NCBI RefSeq assembly: GCF_000158915.1
Contig: NZ_GG657754.1
Coordinates: 10,525,903 to 10,589,537, forward strand
DNA: 63,635 nucleotides
DNA from: Streptomyces himastatinicus ATCC 53653
GTDB lineage: Bacteria > Actinomycetota > Actinomycetes > Streptomycetales > Streptomycetaceae
Direction: 5' to 3'
Shown: positions 35,080 to 44,203 of the stretch, piece by piece
How positions within the stretch are numbered: the stretch's first letter is position 1
How the letters are laid out: every line of letters begins with the position of its first letter
The notes under the pieces: model-generated
What the model was told of the DNA's origin: nothing
Database searches by the model: none
Seen by the model: only the letters and a program-made list of their open reading frames with translations
Program-made: the position numbers and the translations under genes

Positions 35080-36221
35080 GCACCGAGGTCCTGATCTGCG
35101 GCGCCGGGCGCACCCCGTTCGGCCGGTCCGAGGCTACGGGCCGGCAGCTGGCCGTCGGCGCGGTGAACGCGGCGCTGGCGGACGCCGGAATCGCGTGGCC
35201 GCGTGTGCGGGCCGCGTTCGGTGGCAGCGACAGCGCGGGGCTCGCCGACACATTGGTGGCGCAACTCGGCCTGACCGGGCTGCCGTTCGTCAATGTCAAG
35301 AACGGCTGCGCCACCGGTGGCAGCGCGCTGATCTCCGCCGTGAACGCCATCCGCTCCGGCATGGCGGACGTCGTCCTCGCCGTCGGCTTCGACAAGCATC
35401 CGCGGGGCGCCTTCGATCCCAGGCCCGAGGACTGGGGCCTGGGGGCGGAATACGGCAGCGACGGGCTGATGGTGACCACCCAGTTCTTCGGCATGAAGAT
35501 CCAGCGCTATATGCACGACCACGAGGTCACCGCGCGGACTCTCGCCCTGGTCGCCGAGAAGGCGTACCGCAACGGTGCCCTGACACCCGACGCATGGCGC
35601 CGCAAGCCGGTGTCCGCCGAGGAGATCCTCGGCTCCGGCATGGTCAGCGACCCCCTGACCCGCTACATGTTCTGCTCCCCCGGAGCGGGCGCGGCCGCGC
35701 TGGTGCTCTGCTCTCCGGAGGCCGCCCGCACCATGGACGGCACACCGGTCACCCTGCGCTCGGCGGCCGTACGCACCCGGCGCTTCGGTTCGTTCGAAGT
35801 CTTCAGCCCGTGGATCCCCGCGGGCGAGCTGACCAGCGTCAGCCGTGACGCCTCGGCCGCCGCCTTCGAGGAGGCGGGGGTCGGCCCCGGCGACGTCGAC
35901 GTGTGCCAGCTCCAGGACACCGAGAGCGGTGCGGAGGTCATGCACATGGCCGAGTGCGGGTTCTGCGCGGACGGCGAGCAGGAGCGGCTGGTCGCCTCCG
36001 GCGCCACCGGAATCGGCGGAACGCTGCCGGTCAACACCGACGGCGGCTGCATCGCCAACGGCGAACCCATCGGAGCCTCGGGGCTGCGCCAGGTCTACGA
36101 GGTCGTCCAGCAGCTGCGCGGCCGGGCCGGTGAGCGCCAGGTCCCGGGACAGCCCCGCGTCGGCTTCACCCATGTGTACGGCGCCCCCGGCGTGAGCGCC
36201 TGCACGGTGCTGTCCCGCTGA
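35076..36221 (+). CDS. Thiolase-family lipid-transfer protein (SCPx/Ltp type)
   Basis: 381 residues from the GTG at 35076 (GAGGAGG upstream). The nucleophile region is KNGCATGGSA with Cys78. The usual GHPxGATG loop reads NGEPIGASG, so the catalytic His is Glu330, while a late FTHVYGAPG supplies His366. The altered loop and DUF35 partner make a canonical beta-ketothiolase less likely and fit an Ltp-type lyase or retro-aldolase that shortens a CoA-bound chain. Thiolysis cannot be excluded, since Cys78 is kept. Confidence 0.87.
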   Translation: MSTEVLICGAGRTPFGRSEATGRQLAVGAVNAALADAGIAWPRVRAAFGGSDSAGLADTLVAQLGLTGLPFVNVKNGCATGGSALISAVNAIRSGMADVVLAVGFDKHPRGAFDPRPEDWGLGAEYGSDGLMVTTQFFGMKIQRYMHDHEVTARTLALVAEKAYRNGALTPDAWRRKPVSAEEILGSGMVSDPLTRYMFCSPGAGAAALVLCSPEAARTMDGTPVTLRSAAVRTRRFGSFEVFSPWIPAGELTSVSRDASAAAFEEAGVGPGDVDVCQLQDTESGAEVMHMAECGFCADGEQERLVASGATGIGGTLPVNTDGGCIANGEPIGASGLRQVYEVVQQLRGRAGERQVPGQPRVGFTHVYGAPGVSACTVLSR

Positions 36222-36264
36222 GAAGTCCCGCCGGACATCCCGCCCGATCGGAGGTGGCACAGAA

Positions 36265-37479
36265 GTGGCAGAAGAGATGAGCGGCATCCCCGAACCCGAG
36301 GAGTTCCGCGCCCGGGCCCGGAAGTGGCTCGGCACCGTCGCCCGGCCCCGCGCCGCCGACGGGGAGTGGGGCAGCGGCTCCGACTCCGTCGCCGTGTTCG
36401 ACAACTGGACCGAGGAGCAGGAGCGCGAGCACACCGCCCGCGTCCAGGAGTGGGAACGCACCCGCTACGACCAGGGGTGGTCCGCGCTCCACTGGGAGGA
36501 GGCCTACGGGGGCCGGGGCCTGCCCGCGTACTACGAGCAGCTCTACCGCGCCGAGGAAGCGGCCTTCGACGTGCCGCACCGCCCCGAGATCTTCCCGGTG
36601 ACGCAGGCGCTCGTCGCCCCCGCGATCGCCCTCTGGGGCACCGAGGACCAGAAGCGGCGCTGGCTGCGGCCCATGCTGCGGACCGACGAACTGGCCTGCC
36701 AGCTGTTCTCGGAGACCGAGGCCGGATCCGACCTCGCCGCGGTGCGGACGAAGGCGGTGCGTGACGGCGAGAACTGGGTGCTGAACGGGCACAAGGTGTG
36801 GACCTCCGGAGCCCGCGTCGCCACCTGGGGCGTCGCGGTGTGCCGCACCGATCCCGACGTGCGCAAACACGCGGGCATCACCGTCTTCCTGGTGCGCATG
36901 GACGCACCCGGTGTCACGGTACGGCCCATCCGGCAGATGACCGGGGGCACCAGCTTCAACGAGGTCTACCTCGACGGCGTGACCGTGCCCGACACCGACC
37001 GGCTCGGCCCGGTCGGCGAGGGCTGGCGGGTCACGCTCAGCGTGCTGGCCGCCGAACGGCTCGACTCCGGCAGCCTCGGCCTCGACAACGCCGACCGGGC
37101 CCTGGACCTCGCCGCGCACCTGCCGCGCCCCCTCACCGGCGGCGAACAGCAACGGGCCGCCGACCTCCACATCCGCACCCTCATCCAGCGGCTCATCGGC
37201 CTGCGCGTGACCGCCGCACTCGTCGCCGGACGCGAACCCGGTGCGGAAGCCTCGGTCGGCAAGCTGTACGCCACCGAGACCATGCGCCGCACCAGCGACC
37301 TGGTGTCCGAACTGCTGGGGCCGAGCCTCGTGGCGGACACGGGGGAGTGGGGCACCTACGCCTGGACGGAACACCTGCTCGGCGCCCCCGGCTACAGCAT
37401 CGCGGGCGGCACCGACGAGATCCAGCGCACCATCCTCGCCGAACGTGTCCTCGGCCTGCCCAAGGAGCCCACCCGATGA
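36265..37479 (+). CDS. Acyl-CoA dehydrogenase
   Basis: 404 residues from a GTG with GGAGGTGG upstream. FAD-binding segments are QLFSETEAGSDLAAVRT and VLNGHKVWTSGA. The C-terminal IAGGTDEIQRTILAERVLGLP is typical of FadE-like enzymes that may form heteromers. It introduces an alpha,beta double bond in an acyl-CoA. Its stop codon overlaps the start of the APH-type kinase gene. Confidence 0.92.
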   Translation: MAEEMSGIPEPEEFRARARKWLGTVARPRAADGEWGSGSDSVAVFDNWTEEQEREHTARVQEWERTRYDQGWSALHWEEAYGGRGLPAYYEQLYRAEEAAFDVPHRPEIFPVTQALVAPAIALWGTEDQKRRWLRPMLRTDELACQLFSETEAGSDLAAVRTKAVRDGENWVLNGHKVWTSGARVATWGVAVCRTDPDVRKHAGITVFLVRMDAPGVTVRPIRQMTGGTSFNEVYLDGVTVPDTDRLGPVGEGWRVTLSVLAAERLDSGSLGLDNADRALDLAAHLPRPLTGGEQQRAADLHIRTLIQRLIGLRVTAALVAGREPGAEASVGKLYATETMRRTSDLVSELLGPSLVADTGEWGTYAWTEHLLGAPGYSIAGGTDEIQRTILAERVLGLPKEPTR

Positions 37480-38457
37480 GCACGGCCACCCAAGAGACGC
37501 AACTGGCCGCCCGGGTCCGCGAGCGGCTCGCCCGCCACCACCCGGGCGCGTCGGTCGGCGAGCTGACCGTACTGCCGGGCGGCCACTCCGGGCTGACGTA
37601 CTCGGTCGCGGCGGGCGACGCCCGGTACGTCATCAAGGCGGTGCCGCCCGGACAGCGACCCGTAGGACGCAACGACGTCCTGCGCCAGGCGCGGGTGCTG
37701 GGCGCGCTGGCCGGGTCCACGGTGCCGGTGCCGGGCATCGTGGCCGTCGACGAGACCGAACCCGCCTGGTTCGCCATGGACTTCGCCGCCGGGGAGGCCG
37801 TCGAACCGGTGCTCGACGAGCACGAGGTGCCCGACGCGACCGCCCGCGCCCGGATGCTGGAGATCACTGGAGTCCTGCGGCGGCTGCACACCACCGATGT
37901 CGATACGCCCGGGCTCGGCGCGCCCGCACCCCTCGACGCCGCCGGTGAGCTGGAGCGGTGGAGCCGCACCCTGCACGCCGTACCCTCCGAACTGCGGCCC
38001 GGCGGAGAGGAGTTGCTGGCCCGCCTCGCCGGCGACGTGCCGCGAAGCCTCCCGCCGGTGCTGCTGCACGGGGACTTCCGGCTCGGCAATGTGCTGTGCG
38101 TGGACGAACGCGCCGTGGCTGTCGTGGACTGGGGAGATCTGGAGCGTCGGCGACCCGCGGATCGACCTCGGCTGGTTCCTGCTCTTCGCCGACCACCGCA
38201 ACTTCCCCCCGGGCTGGGACACCCCGTGCCCGGGCCTGCCCCGGCGAGACCGAAACTGATGGAAACCTACCGCGCCGGCCGTCCCGCCCCTCCCCGCCAT
38301 GGACTGGTTCCGGGCACTCGGCCGCATGAAGATGGCCGCGATCATGGGCCACAATCTGCGCCGCCACCGCGAGGGCAAGCACCACGACCCGGACCAGGAA
38401 CGCCTGCCGCCCACCATCGCCGCGATGATCCGCACGGCACGCGACATCCTCGGCTGA
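37476..38457 (+). pseudogene. APH-type phosphotransferase (LvaA/ACAD10-kinase-like), disrupted by frameshifts
   Basis: The start overlaps the upstream stop (ATGA). Residues 1-220 are intact: VLPGGHSGLTYSV (nucleotide loop), YVIKAVPPG (Lys), and VLLHGDFRLGNVLC with the catalytic loop. At a GGGG near 38138 the frame slips; removing one G restores VVDWEIWSVGDPRIDLGWFL. Two further slips between 38240 and 38300 are needed to reach LMETYRA and then the proper end MDWFRALGRMKMAAIMG to TGA 38457. This is either a decayed gene or, more likely, local sequence error. Kinases of this type phosphorylate 4-hydroxyacyl-CoAs and are paired or fused with an acyl-CoA dehydrogenase, as here. Confidence 0.75.
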
Positions 38458-38481
38458 TCGCCCCATTGAACAGGAGCAAGC

Positions 38482-39704
<1,223 letters not shown>

Positions 39705-39708
<4 letters not shown>

Positions 39709-40481
39709 GCACCCACAGCCTCGACGGCAAGGTGGCCGTCATCACCGGCGGATCCCGCGGCATCGGCCTCGGTATCGCCGCCGCCTACCGGGCGGCCGGA
39801 GCACATGTGGTGATCGCGGCCCGTAAACCGGCCGGGCTCGCCGAGGCCAGCGAGGAGCTGCTGCGCACCAAGGGCGACGGCGACGTCCACACGGTGGTGG
39901 CCAACGCCGGTGAACCCGACCAGGCGGAGGCCTGCGTCGAGGAGACCATGTCCCGCTTCGGCCGCATCGACATCCTCGTCAACAACGCCGCGACCAACCC
40001 GTACCACGGCGATCTGCTCGACCTGGACCTGCCGCGCGCGGAGAAGACCACCCGCGTCAACCAGTACGGCATGATCGCCTGGACCCGGTACGCCTGGCGG
40101 GCCTGGATGGCCGAGCACGGGGGAGCGGTGATCAACATCGCCTCCGTCGGCGGGCTCATCGTCGATCCGCACATCGGCTACTACAACGCCACCAAGGCCG
40201 CCATGCTGCTCATGACCCGGCAGCTCGCGTACGAACTCGGGCCGCGCGCCCGCGTCAACGCCATCGCCCCCGGACTGATCAAGACCGAGCTGGCGCGGGC
40301 GGTGTGGGAGGTGCGCGAACCCATCCTCACCGCCAAGCTGCCGCTGCGCCGCCTCGGCACGGTGGAGGATGTGGCGAACGCCGCGCTGTTCCTGGCCTCC
40401 GACGCCTCGTCCTGGATGACCGGCCAGACCCTGGTGCTCGACGGCGGCGCCACCGCCCTGCCGATCGGGGTGGAGGGATGA
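39705..40481 (+). CDS. SDR-family oxidoreductase
   Basis: 258 residues from the GTG at 39705, overlapping the upstream stop. TGGSRGIG, NNAATN, NIASVGG and YYNATKAAM give a complete classical SDR active site. The sequence resembles beta-ketoacyl reductase/3-hydroxyacyl-CoA dehydrogenase-type SDRs, so oxidation of a 3-hydroxyacyl-CoA is plausible. It ends ALPIGVEG and overlaps the next SDR gene (ATGA). Confidence 0.9.
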
Positions 40482-41257
40482 GCGCGCCGCTCGCCGCCGC
40501 CGAGCTGTTCTCGCTGCGGGGCCGGACGGCCCTGGTCACCGGCGCCTCCGCCGGACTCGGGGCGCGCTTCGCCACCGTCCTCGCGCAGGCCGGCGCCACC
40601 GTGTACGCCGCCGCCCGGCGCCTGGACCGGCTGAAGGAACTCGCCGACTCCGACGCCCGTATCCACCCCGTGGCCTGCGACGTCTCACGGGATGAAGACC
40701 GTACGCGGCTCGTGGAGACCGCGCGCGCCGCCACCGGGCACGTCGACATCCTCGTCAACAACGCGGCCGCCTCGGGCGAGACCCGCGCCGAGGACGAATC
40801 CCCGGACGCCTTCGCCGACGTCCTCGGCGTCAACCTCACCGCCCCCTTCCACCTGGCACGCCTGGTGGCGGAGACCCCCGCCGGGGACGGCGCGCCGCCC
40901 CGGAGCGTCATCAACGTCTCCTCCATCCTCGGCCTGGTCACCGCCGCCCCGCTGGGCGGCGCGAGCTACTCCGCGTCCAAGGCCGGGCTGATCGGGCTGA
41001 CCCGGGAGCTGGCGGGGCAGTGGGGCCCGCACGGCACCCGCGTCAACGCGCTCGCCCCCGGCTGGTTCCGCACCGAGATGACCGCGGACCTCTTCGGCGA
41101 CGAGCGCTCCGCCCGCTGGGTCGAGCGCAACACCCTGCTGCGGCGCGGCGGCGACGGGCATGAACTCGACGGCGCGCTGCTGTTCCTCGCCTCGGACGCT
41201 TCCTCGTACTGCACCGGGCAGATCCTGACCGTCGACGGCGGATGGACCGCGCGATGA
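40478..41257 (+). CDS. SDR-family oxidoreductase
   Basis: 259 residues: TGASAGLG, VACDVSRDE, NNAAAS, NVSSILGL, YSASKAGL and VNALAPGWFRTEM, a complete active site. It is only distantly like the preceding SDR, so the two probably act on different intermediates. It is coupled to both neighbours by ATGA overlaps. Confidence 0.9.
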   Translation: MSAPLAAAELFSLRGRTALVTGASAGLGARFATVLAQAGATVYAAARRLDRLKELADSDARIHPVACDVSRDEDRTRLVETARAATGHVDILVNNAAASGETRAEDESPDAFADVLGVNLTAPFHLARLVAETPAGDGAPPRSVINVSSILGLVTAAPLGGASYSASKAGLIGLTRELAGQWGPHGTRVNALAPGWFRTEMTADLFGDERSARWVERNTLLRRGGDGHELDGALLFLASDASSYCTGQILTVDGGWTAR

Positions 41258-42047
41258 GGGTCGGCATCGAGATGGACGACGGTCTGGCCCGCCTCACCCT
41301 GCGCCGCGGCGAGGCGGGCAACGCCATCGACCTGGACATGGCACACGGACTGCTGGACGCGGCACGGACCTGCGCGGCGGAGCGCGTACGGGCCGTCCTG
41401 CTGACCGGCGAGGGGAAGTCCTTCTGCGTCGGCGGCGACCTCGGGGAGTTCTCCCGGCTCTCCGGCGCGGCACTGGAGAAGCACCTCACCGCCGTGACCG
41501 ACGCGCTCCACGACGCGCTGCGCACGTTCGCGGCGGGCGACGCGCCCATGGTGGCCGCCGTCCAGGGAGCCGTCGCGGGCGCGGGGCTCGGCCTGGCCGC
41601 GTTCGCCGATGTGACCCTCGCCGCCGACACCGCCTCCTTCACCGCCGCGTACACCGGCATCGGCTACTCGCCGGACGCCGGGGTCAGCTGGTCCCTGCCG
41701 CGCCTCATCGGCCCCAAGCGGGCCCTGGACCTGCTGCTCACCAACCGCCGCGTCACGGCGGCCGAGGCCGCGGACATCGGGCTGGTGAGCCGGGTCGTCG
41801 CATCCGACCGGCTGACCGACGAGGCCGCGCGCACGGCCGAGGGGCTGCGCCGCGGACCCACTGCCGCCTTCGGCGCCACCCGCCGTCTCGTCGCCGCCGG
41901 GCTGACCGCCGACCTCGGCCCGCACCTGGACCGGGAGGCCCGCGCGATCGCCGCCGCGGCCGCCTTCCGACACCGGGCAGGAGGGACGTCGCCGCCTTCC
42001 TGAGCAAACGGGCGCCCGACTTCACGCGCGGCGCGAGCAACAGCTGA
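41254..42047 (+). CDS. Enoyl-CoA hydratase/isomerase, PaaG-like, C-terminus frameshifted
   Basis: Crotonase fold with SFCVGGDLGEF and GAVAGAGLGLAAFADV. The loop YTGIGYSPDAGVSWSLPRLIG has Asp where hydratases have Glu, as in PaaG-type isomerases, so shifting a double bond is more likely than hydration. The printed frame ends early at 42003 (FRHRAGGTSPPS). Adding one base near 41969 restores FRTPGRRDVAAFLSKRAPDF and ends at 42047, the normal family C-terminus. I take this as a one-base deletion error. It is the last gene of the operon. Confidence 0.82.
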
Positions 42048-42108
42048 ACGTATGCCCGGAACCCCTGACTCAAGCCGACCCGGGTCGAGCGGAATCAGCC
42101 CGAGCCGA

Positions 42109-42137
42109 TTGGCAACTGAGTTCAGCTTGGGGCTACT
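42109..42137 (+). promoter_or_regulatory. TetR-gene promoter with operator I
   Basis: TTGGCA (42109-42114), 17 bases, then a weak -10 GCTACT (42132-42137). The operator-like GCAACTGAGTTCA (42112-42124) overlaps the -35 and spacer, so the regulator may repress itself. Its core AACTGAGTT is a perfect inner dyad. Confidence 0.5.
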
Positions 42138-42179
42138 CTCGGGTACCGACGAAGTGGACGGCGGCCAGGAGACGGGGTC

Positions 42180-42800
42180 ATGGCGACAAGGGTTGAACCG
42201 GAAGCGGGACCGAGGTCCAAGCGCGCCGCCATTCTGGCGGCCGCCGTCGACTGCTTCGGCGAGACGGGCTTCGAGGCCACCAAGTGGTCCACCGTGGCGG
42301 AACGGGTCGGCATCGGGCAGACGGCGCTCTACCACTACTTCGAGTCCAAGACCCACTGTCTGCTCACGATCATGCGGCTGGAGCTCCAGCGCTCCCACGA
42401 CAAGTTCTCGGAGACGACCGCGGACGTCACCGACCCGGTCGAGGCCCTCCGGGCGGCCGTGCGCGCGGCATACGACGTCTCCGACCACGAAATCCTCCAG
42501 ATGCGGATCCTGCACAACCACATGGATCTGCTCTCCGGCCCGCGCAAGTCCAAGCGGGAGGAGGCCGAGCGCGTCGAGGCCCGGCAGCTGGTCCAGCTCG
42601 TCGAGCGGGACTGGACGAACCTGCTGGTCCGGGGCATGTCCCAGGGGGTGTTTCCGCTGCGGGACGCCCAGCTGCTGGGCGCGGGTGTGCTCGGCCTGAT
42701 CGTCAGCGTCTGGCGCTGGTACCGGCCATCGGGGCCCACCCCGCTGTCGGAGATCAGCGACCTGATCGAGGGCGCCTGCGTACGGATGGTCGCCACGTGA
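42180..42800 (+). CDS. TetR-family regulator, proposed repressor of the island
   Basis: 206 residues with GGAGACGGGGTC before the ATG. Helix-turn-helix: AAILAAAVDCFGETGF, VAERVGIGQTALYHYFESK. The all-helical ligand domain (EALRAAVRAAYDVSDHEILQ) would bind an effector, for acyl-CoA catabolic islands often a CoA ester. It is the only regulator within the island, is flanked by two regulon operators and has one in its own promoter. A strong terminator follows. Confidence 0.92.
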   Translation: MATRVEPEAGPRSKRAAILAAAVDCFGETGFEATKWSTVAERVGIGQTALYHYFESKTHCLLTIMRLELQRSHDKFSETTADVTDPVEALRAAVRAAYDVSDHEILQMRILHNHMDLLSGPRKSKREEAERVEARQLVQLVERDWTNLLVRGMSQGVFPLRDAQLLGAGVLGLIVSVWRWYRPSGPTPLSEISDLIEGACVRMVAT

Positions 42801-42826
42801 CGCGCTGAGCGCCCCCGCTCCCTCCT

Positions 42827-42856
42827 GCCCCCGGTGGACCTTCCGCCGGGGGCTTT
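42827..42856 (+). terminator. Rho-independent-type terminator after the TetR gene
   Basis: GCCCCCGG (42827-42834) pairs with CCGGGGGC (42846-42853) around an 11-base loop, followed by TTT. It separates the regulator from the next operon. Confidence 0.75.
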
Positions 42857-42921
42857 GCCATGTCCGCGCCGAGGTCGCGCCGAAGCCGAGTCGAAGGCGC
42901 AGGATGGTCTCGTACGGACTC

Positions 42922-42965
42922 TTGTCAGCCGTATTTCGCCGGGATTACCATGCAAACTGAATTGA
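42922..42965 (+). promoter_or_regulatory. Promoter with operator J for the second operon
   Basis: TTGTCA (42922-42927), 17-base spacer, TTACCA (42945-42950), then CAAACTGAATTGA (42953-42965), which keeps the operator core AACTGAATT. The spacing of promoter and operator is the same as at A, F, G and H. Confidence 0.55.
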
Positions 42966-42979
42966 ACTTGACTCAAGTT
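42965..42979. promoter_or_regulatory. Perfect 15-bp palindrome next to operator J
   Basis: AACTTGA-C-TCAAGTT is a perfect inverted repeat sharing its first base with operator J. It may be an extra site for the same TetR protein, at different spacing, or for a second regulator of the 43088 operon. Confidence 0.5.
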
Positions 42980-43087
42980 GATCTGGGGGCGGCGGCAACG
43001 CGGCCCCCTCCCGGCCGCCCCGGCTCTCCCGCCCGGCGACCATCCACCAGACCCTAATGAGCGGCCGCCGACCGAAAGGGCCCCCTC

Positions 43088-43456
43088 ATGGCGTTGCGCG
43101 CGTATTTCGCCGGTATGGACAGCCGTCAGCCGGAACAGACACTCGAACTGCTGGAACCCGACTTCCGGTTTCTCATCGCCCTGCCGGGCAAGGAGGTCAC
43201 CGGCACCTCCAGGGATGACTTCGCCGCGTACATCGCGGGCCGTAACCCCGTGGACCGGACACACGAGATCCTGCGCCACAGCCGGGACGGCGACCTGGAG
43301 ACCGTATACGGAGTGGTGACCGAGGGCGGGGAGTACGTCGGCTCCTTCCACTCGGCCGCGGTGCTCTCGCCCGGCGGACTCATCGCCCGTTACCAGGCCT
43401 TCTTCACGGTTTCCTTCCAGCTGATCGACTGGGCCGGGGAAAGGAGCCGGGTATGA
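43088..43456 (+). CDS. NTF2-like protein 1
   Basis: 122 residues, cone fold: YFAGMDSRQPEQTLELLEPDF, then beta strands FRFLIALPGKEVTGTSRDDF and TVYGVVTEGGEYVGSF. It belongs to the SnoaL/ketosteroid-isomerase superfamily. No KSI-type Tyr-Asp pair can be assigned with confidence. It overlaps a second NTF2-like gene, suggesting a heterodimer or tandem function in the pathway. First gene of the second island operon. Confidence 0.8.
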   Translation: MALRAYFAGMDSRQPEQTLELLEPDFRFLIALPGKEVTGTSRDDFAAYIAGRNPVDRTHEILRHSRDGDLETVYGVVTEGGEYVGSFHSAAVLSPGGLIARYQAFFTVSFQLIDWAGERSRV

Positions 43457-43830
43457 CGGGCACCCCGGCGGCGGCCCCCTTCCTCACCGCGTGGTTCGAG
43501 ATCCTCGACGGCGACGAACCGTCCAAGATCCTCGACCTGATCAGCGACGACTTCGCCCTCTCCATCCTGTTCTCCACCGGCGGCGGCAATGCCACCGACT
43601 TCGCCGGGGGCCGCGCCGCCCTGGTCGGCTACCTCGAACAGCGCGAGAAGGGCACCCGCACCCACCACCGGCTGTCGGCCACCACGGTCGGCCGGGACGA
43701 ATTCTTCCTCGGCGAGGTACGGCGCGCGGGCGTCCCCGAGGCGAGCTTCGTCGCCACCGGGCGGGTGAACGACGACGGGCGGTTGCAGCGCCTGCTGATC
43801 GGGCGCTCGTCCGAGATCCGCTTCACCTGA
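43453..43830 (+). CDS. NTF2-like protein 2
   Basis: 125 residues starting at the ATGA overlap. It has ...FLTAWFEILDGDEPSKILDLI, FALSILFSTGG and strands ending in RLLIGRSSEIRF. Same superfamily as the preceding gene but only weakly similar to it. Probably its partner. Activity unknown. Confidence 0.78.
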   Translation: MTGTPAAAPFLTAWFEILDGDEPSKILDLISDDFALSILFSTGGGNATDFAGGRAALVGYLEQREKGTRTHHRLSATTVGRDEFFLGEVRRAGVPEASFVATGRVNDDGRLQRLLIGRSSEIRFT

Positions 43831-43871
43831 GCCCGACCCCTGACCGCTCATCTGACCTGCGAAGGACCGTC

Positions 43872-44192
43872 ATGTACAACCTCGTCCTGCTGGCAGCACG
43901 GCCCCCGGAGTGGACACACGAGCAGTTCATCACGTGGTGGCGCGGCGACCACGCGGAGCTGACCTGCCGCCTGCCCGGACTGCGCAGCTGGCGGCACACC
44001 GAGATCGACGCCGCCCTGGAGCCGCGCTCCGAGGGCTGGGACGGCCTCTCCGTCCTCGGCTTCGACTCCCCCGAGGACCTGAAGAAGGCCCTCGCGAGCC
44101 CCGAATGGGCCGACGCCGTCGCCCAGGTGGGCGACATGAAGGGCCGCCGCATCGCGGTCATGGGACCCGAGGCGGAGCTGTTCGCCGCCTGA
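43872..44192 (+). CDS. EthD-domain (dimeric alpha/beta barrel) protein
   Basis: 106 residues: MYNLVLLAARPPEWTHEQF then WWRGDHAELTCRLPGLRSWR, the typical EthD opening with Trp-Trp, His and the LPG turn, and later SPEWADAVAQ. EthD proteins are small ferredoxin-like-fold partners in catabolic gene sets, including ether and alkyl-aromatic breakdown. Their chemistry is often unknown. It sits between NTF2-like genes and the CoA ligase. Confidence 0.85.
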   Translation: MYNLVLLAARPPEWTHEQFITWWRGDHAELTCRLPGLRSWRHTEIDAALEPRSEGWDGLSVLGFDSPEDLKKALASPEWADAVAQVGDMKGRRIAVMGPEAELFAA

Positions 44193-44203
44193 GGAAGGAC
44201 GAG

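Noticed and set aside
42801..43087. A hidden gene in the 287-base gap after the island's TetR
   Set aside because: No start with coding bias was found. The gap is explained by the terminator, promoter J and the two palindromes.
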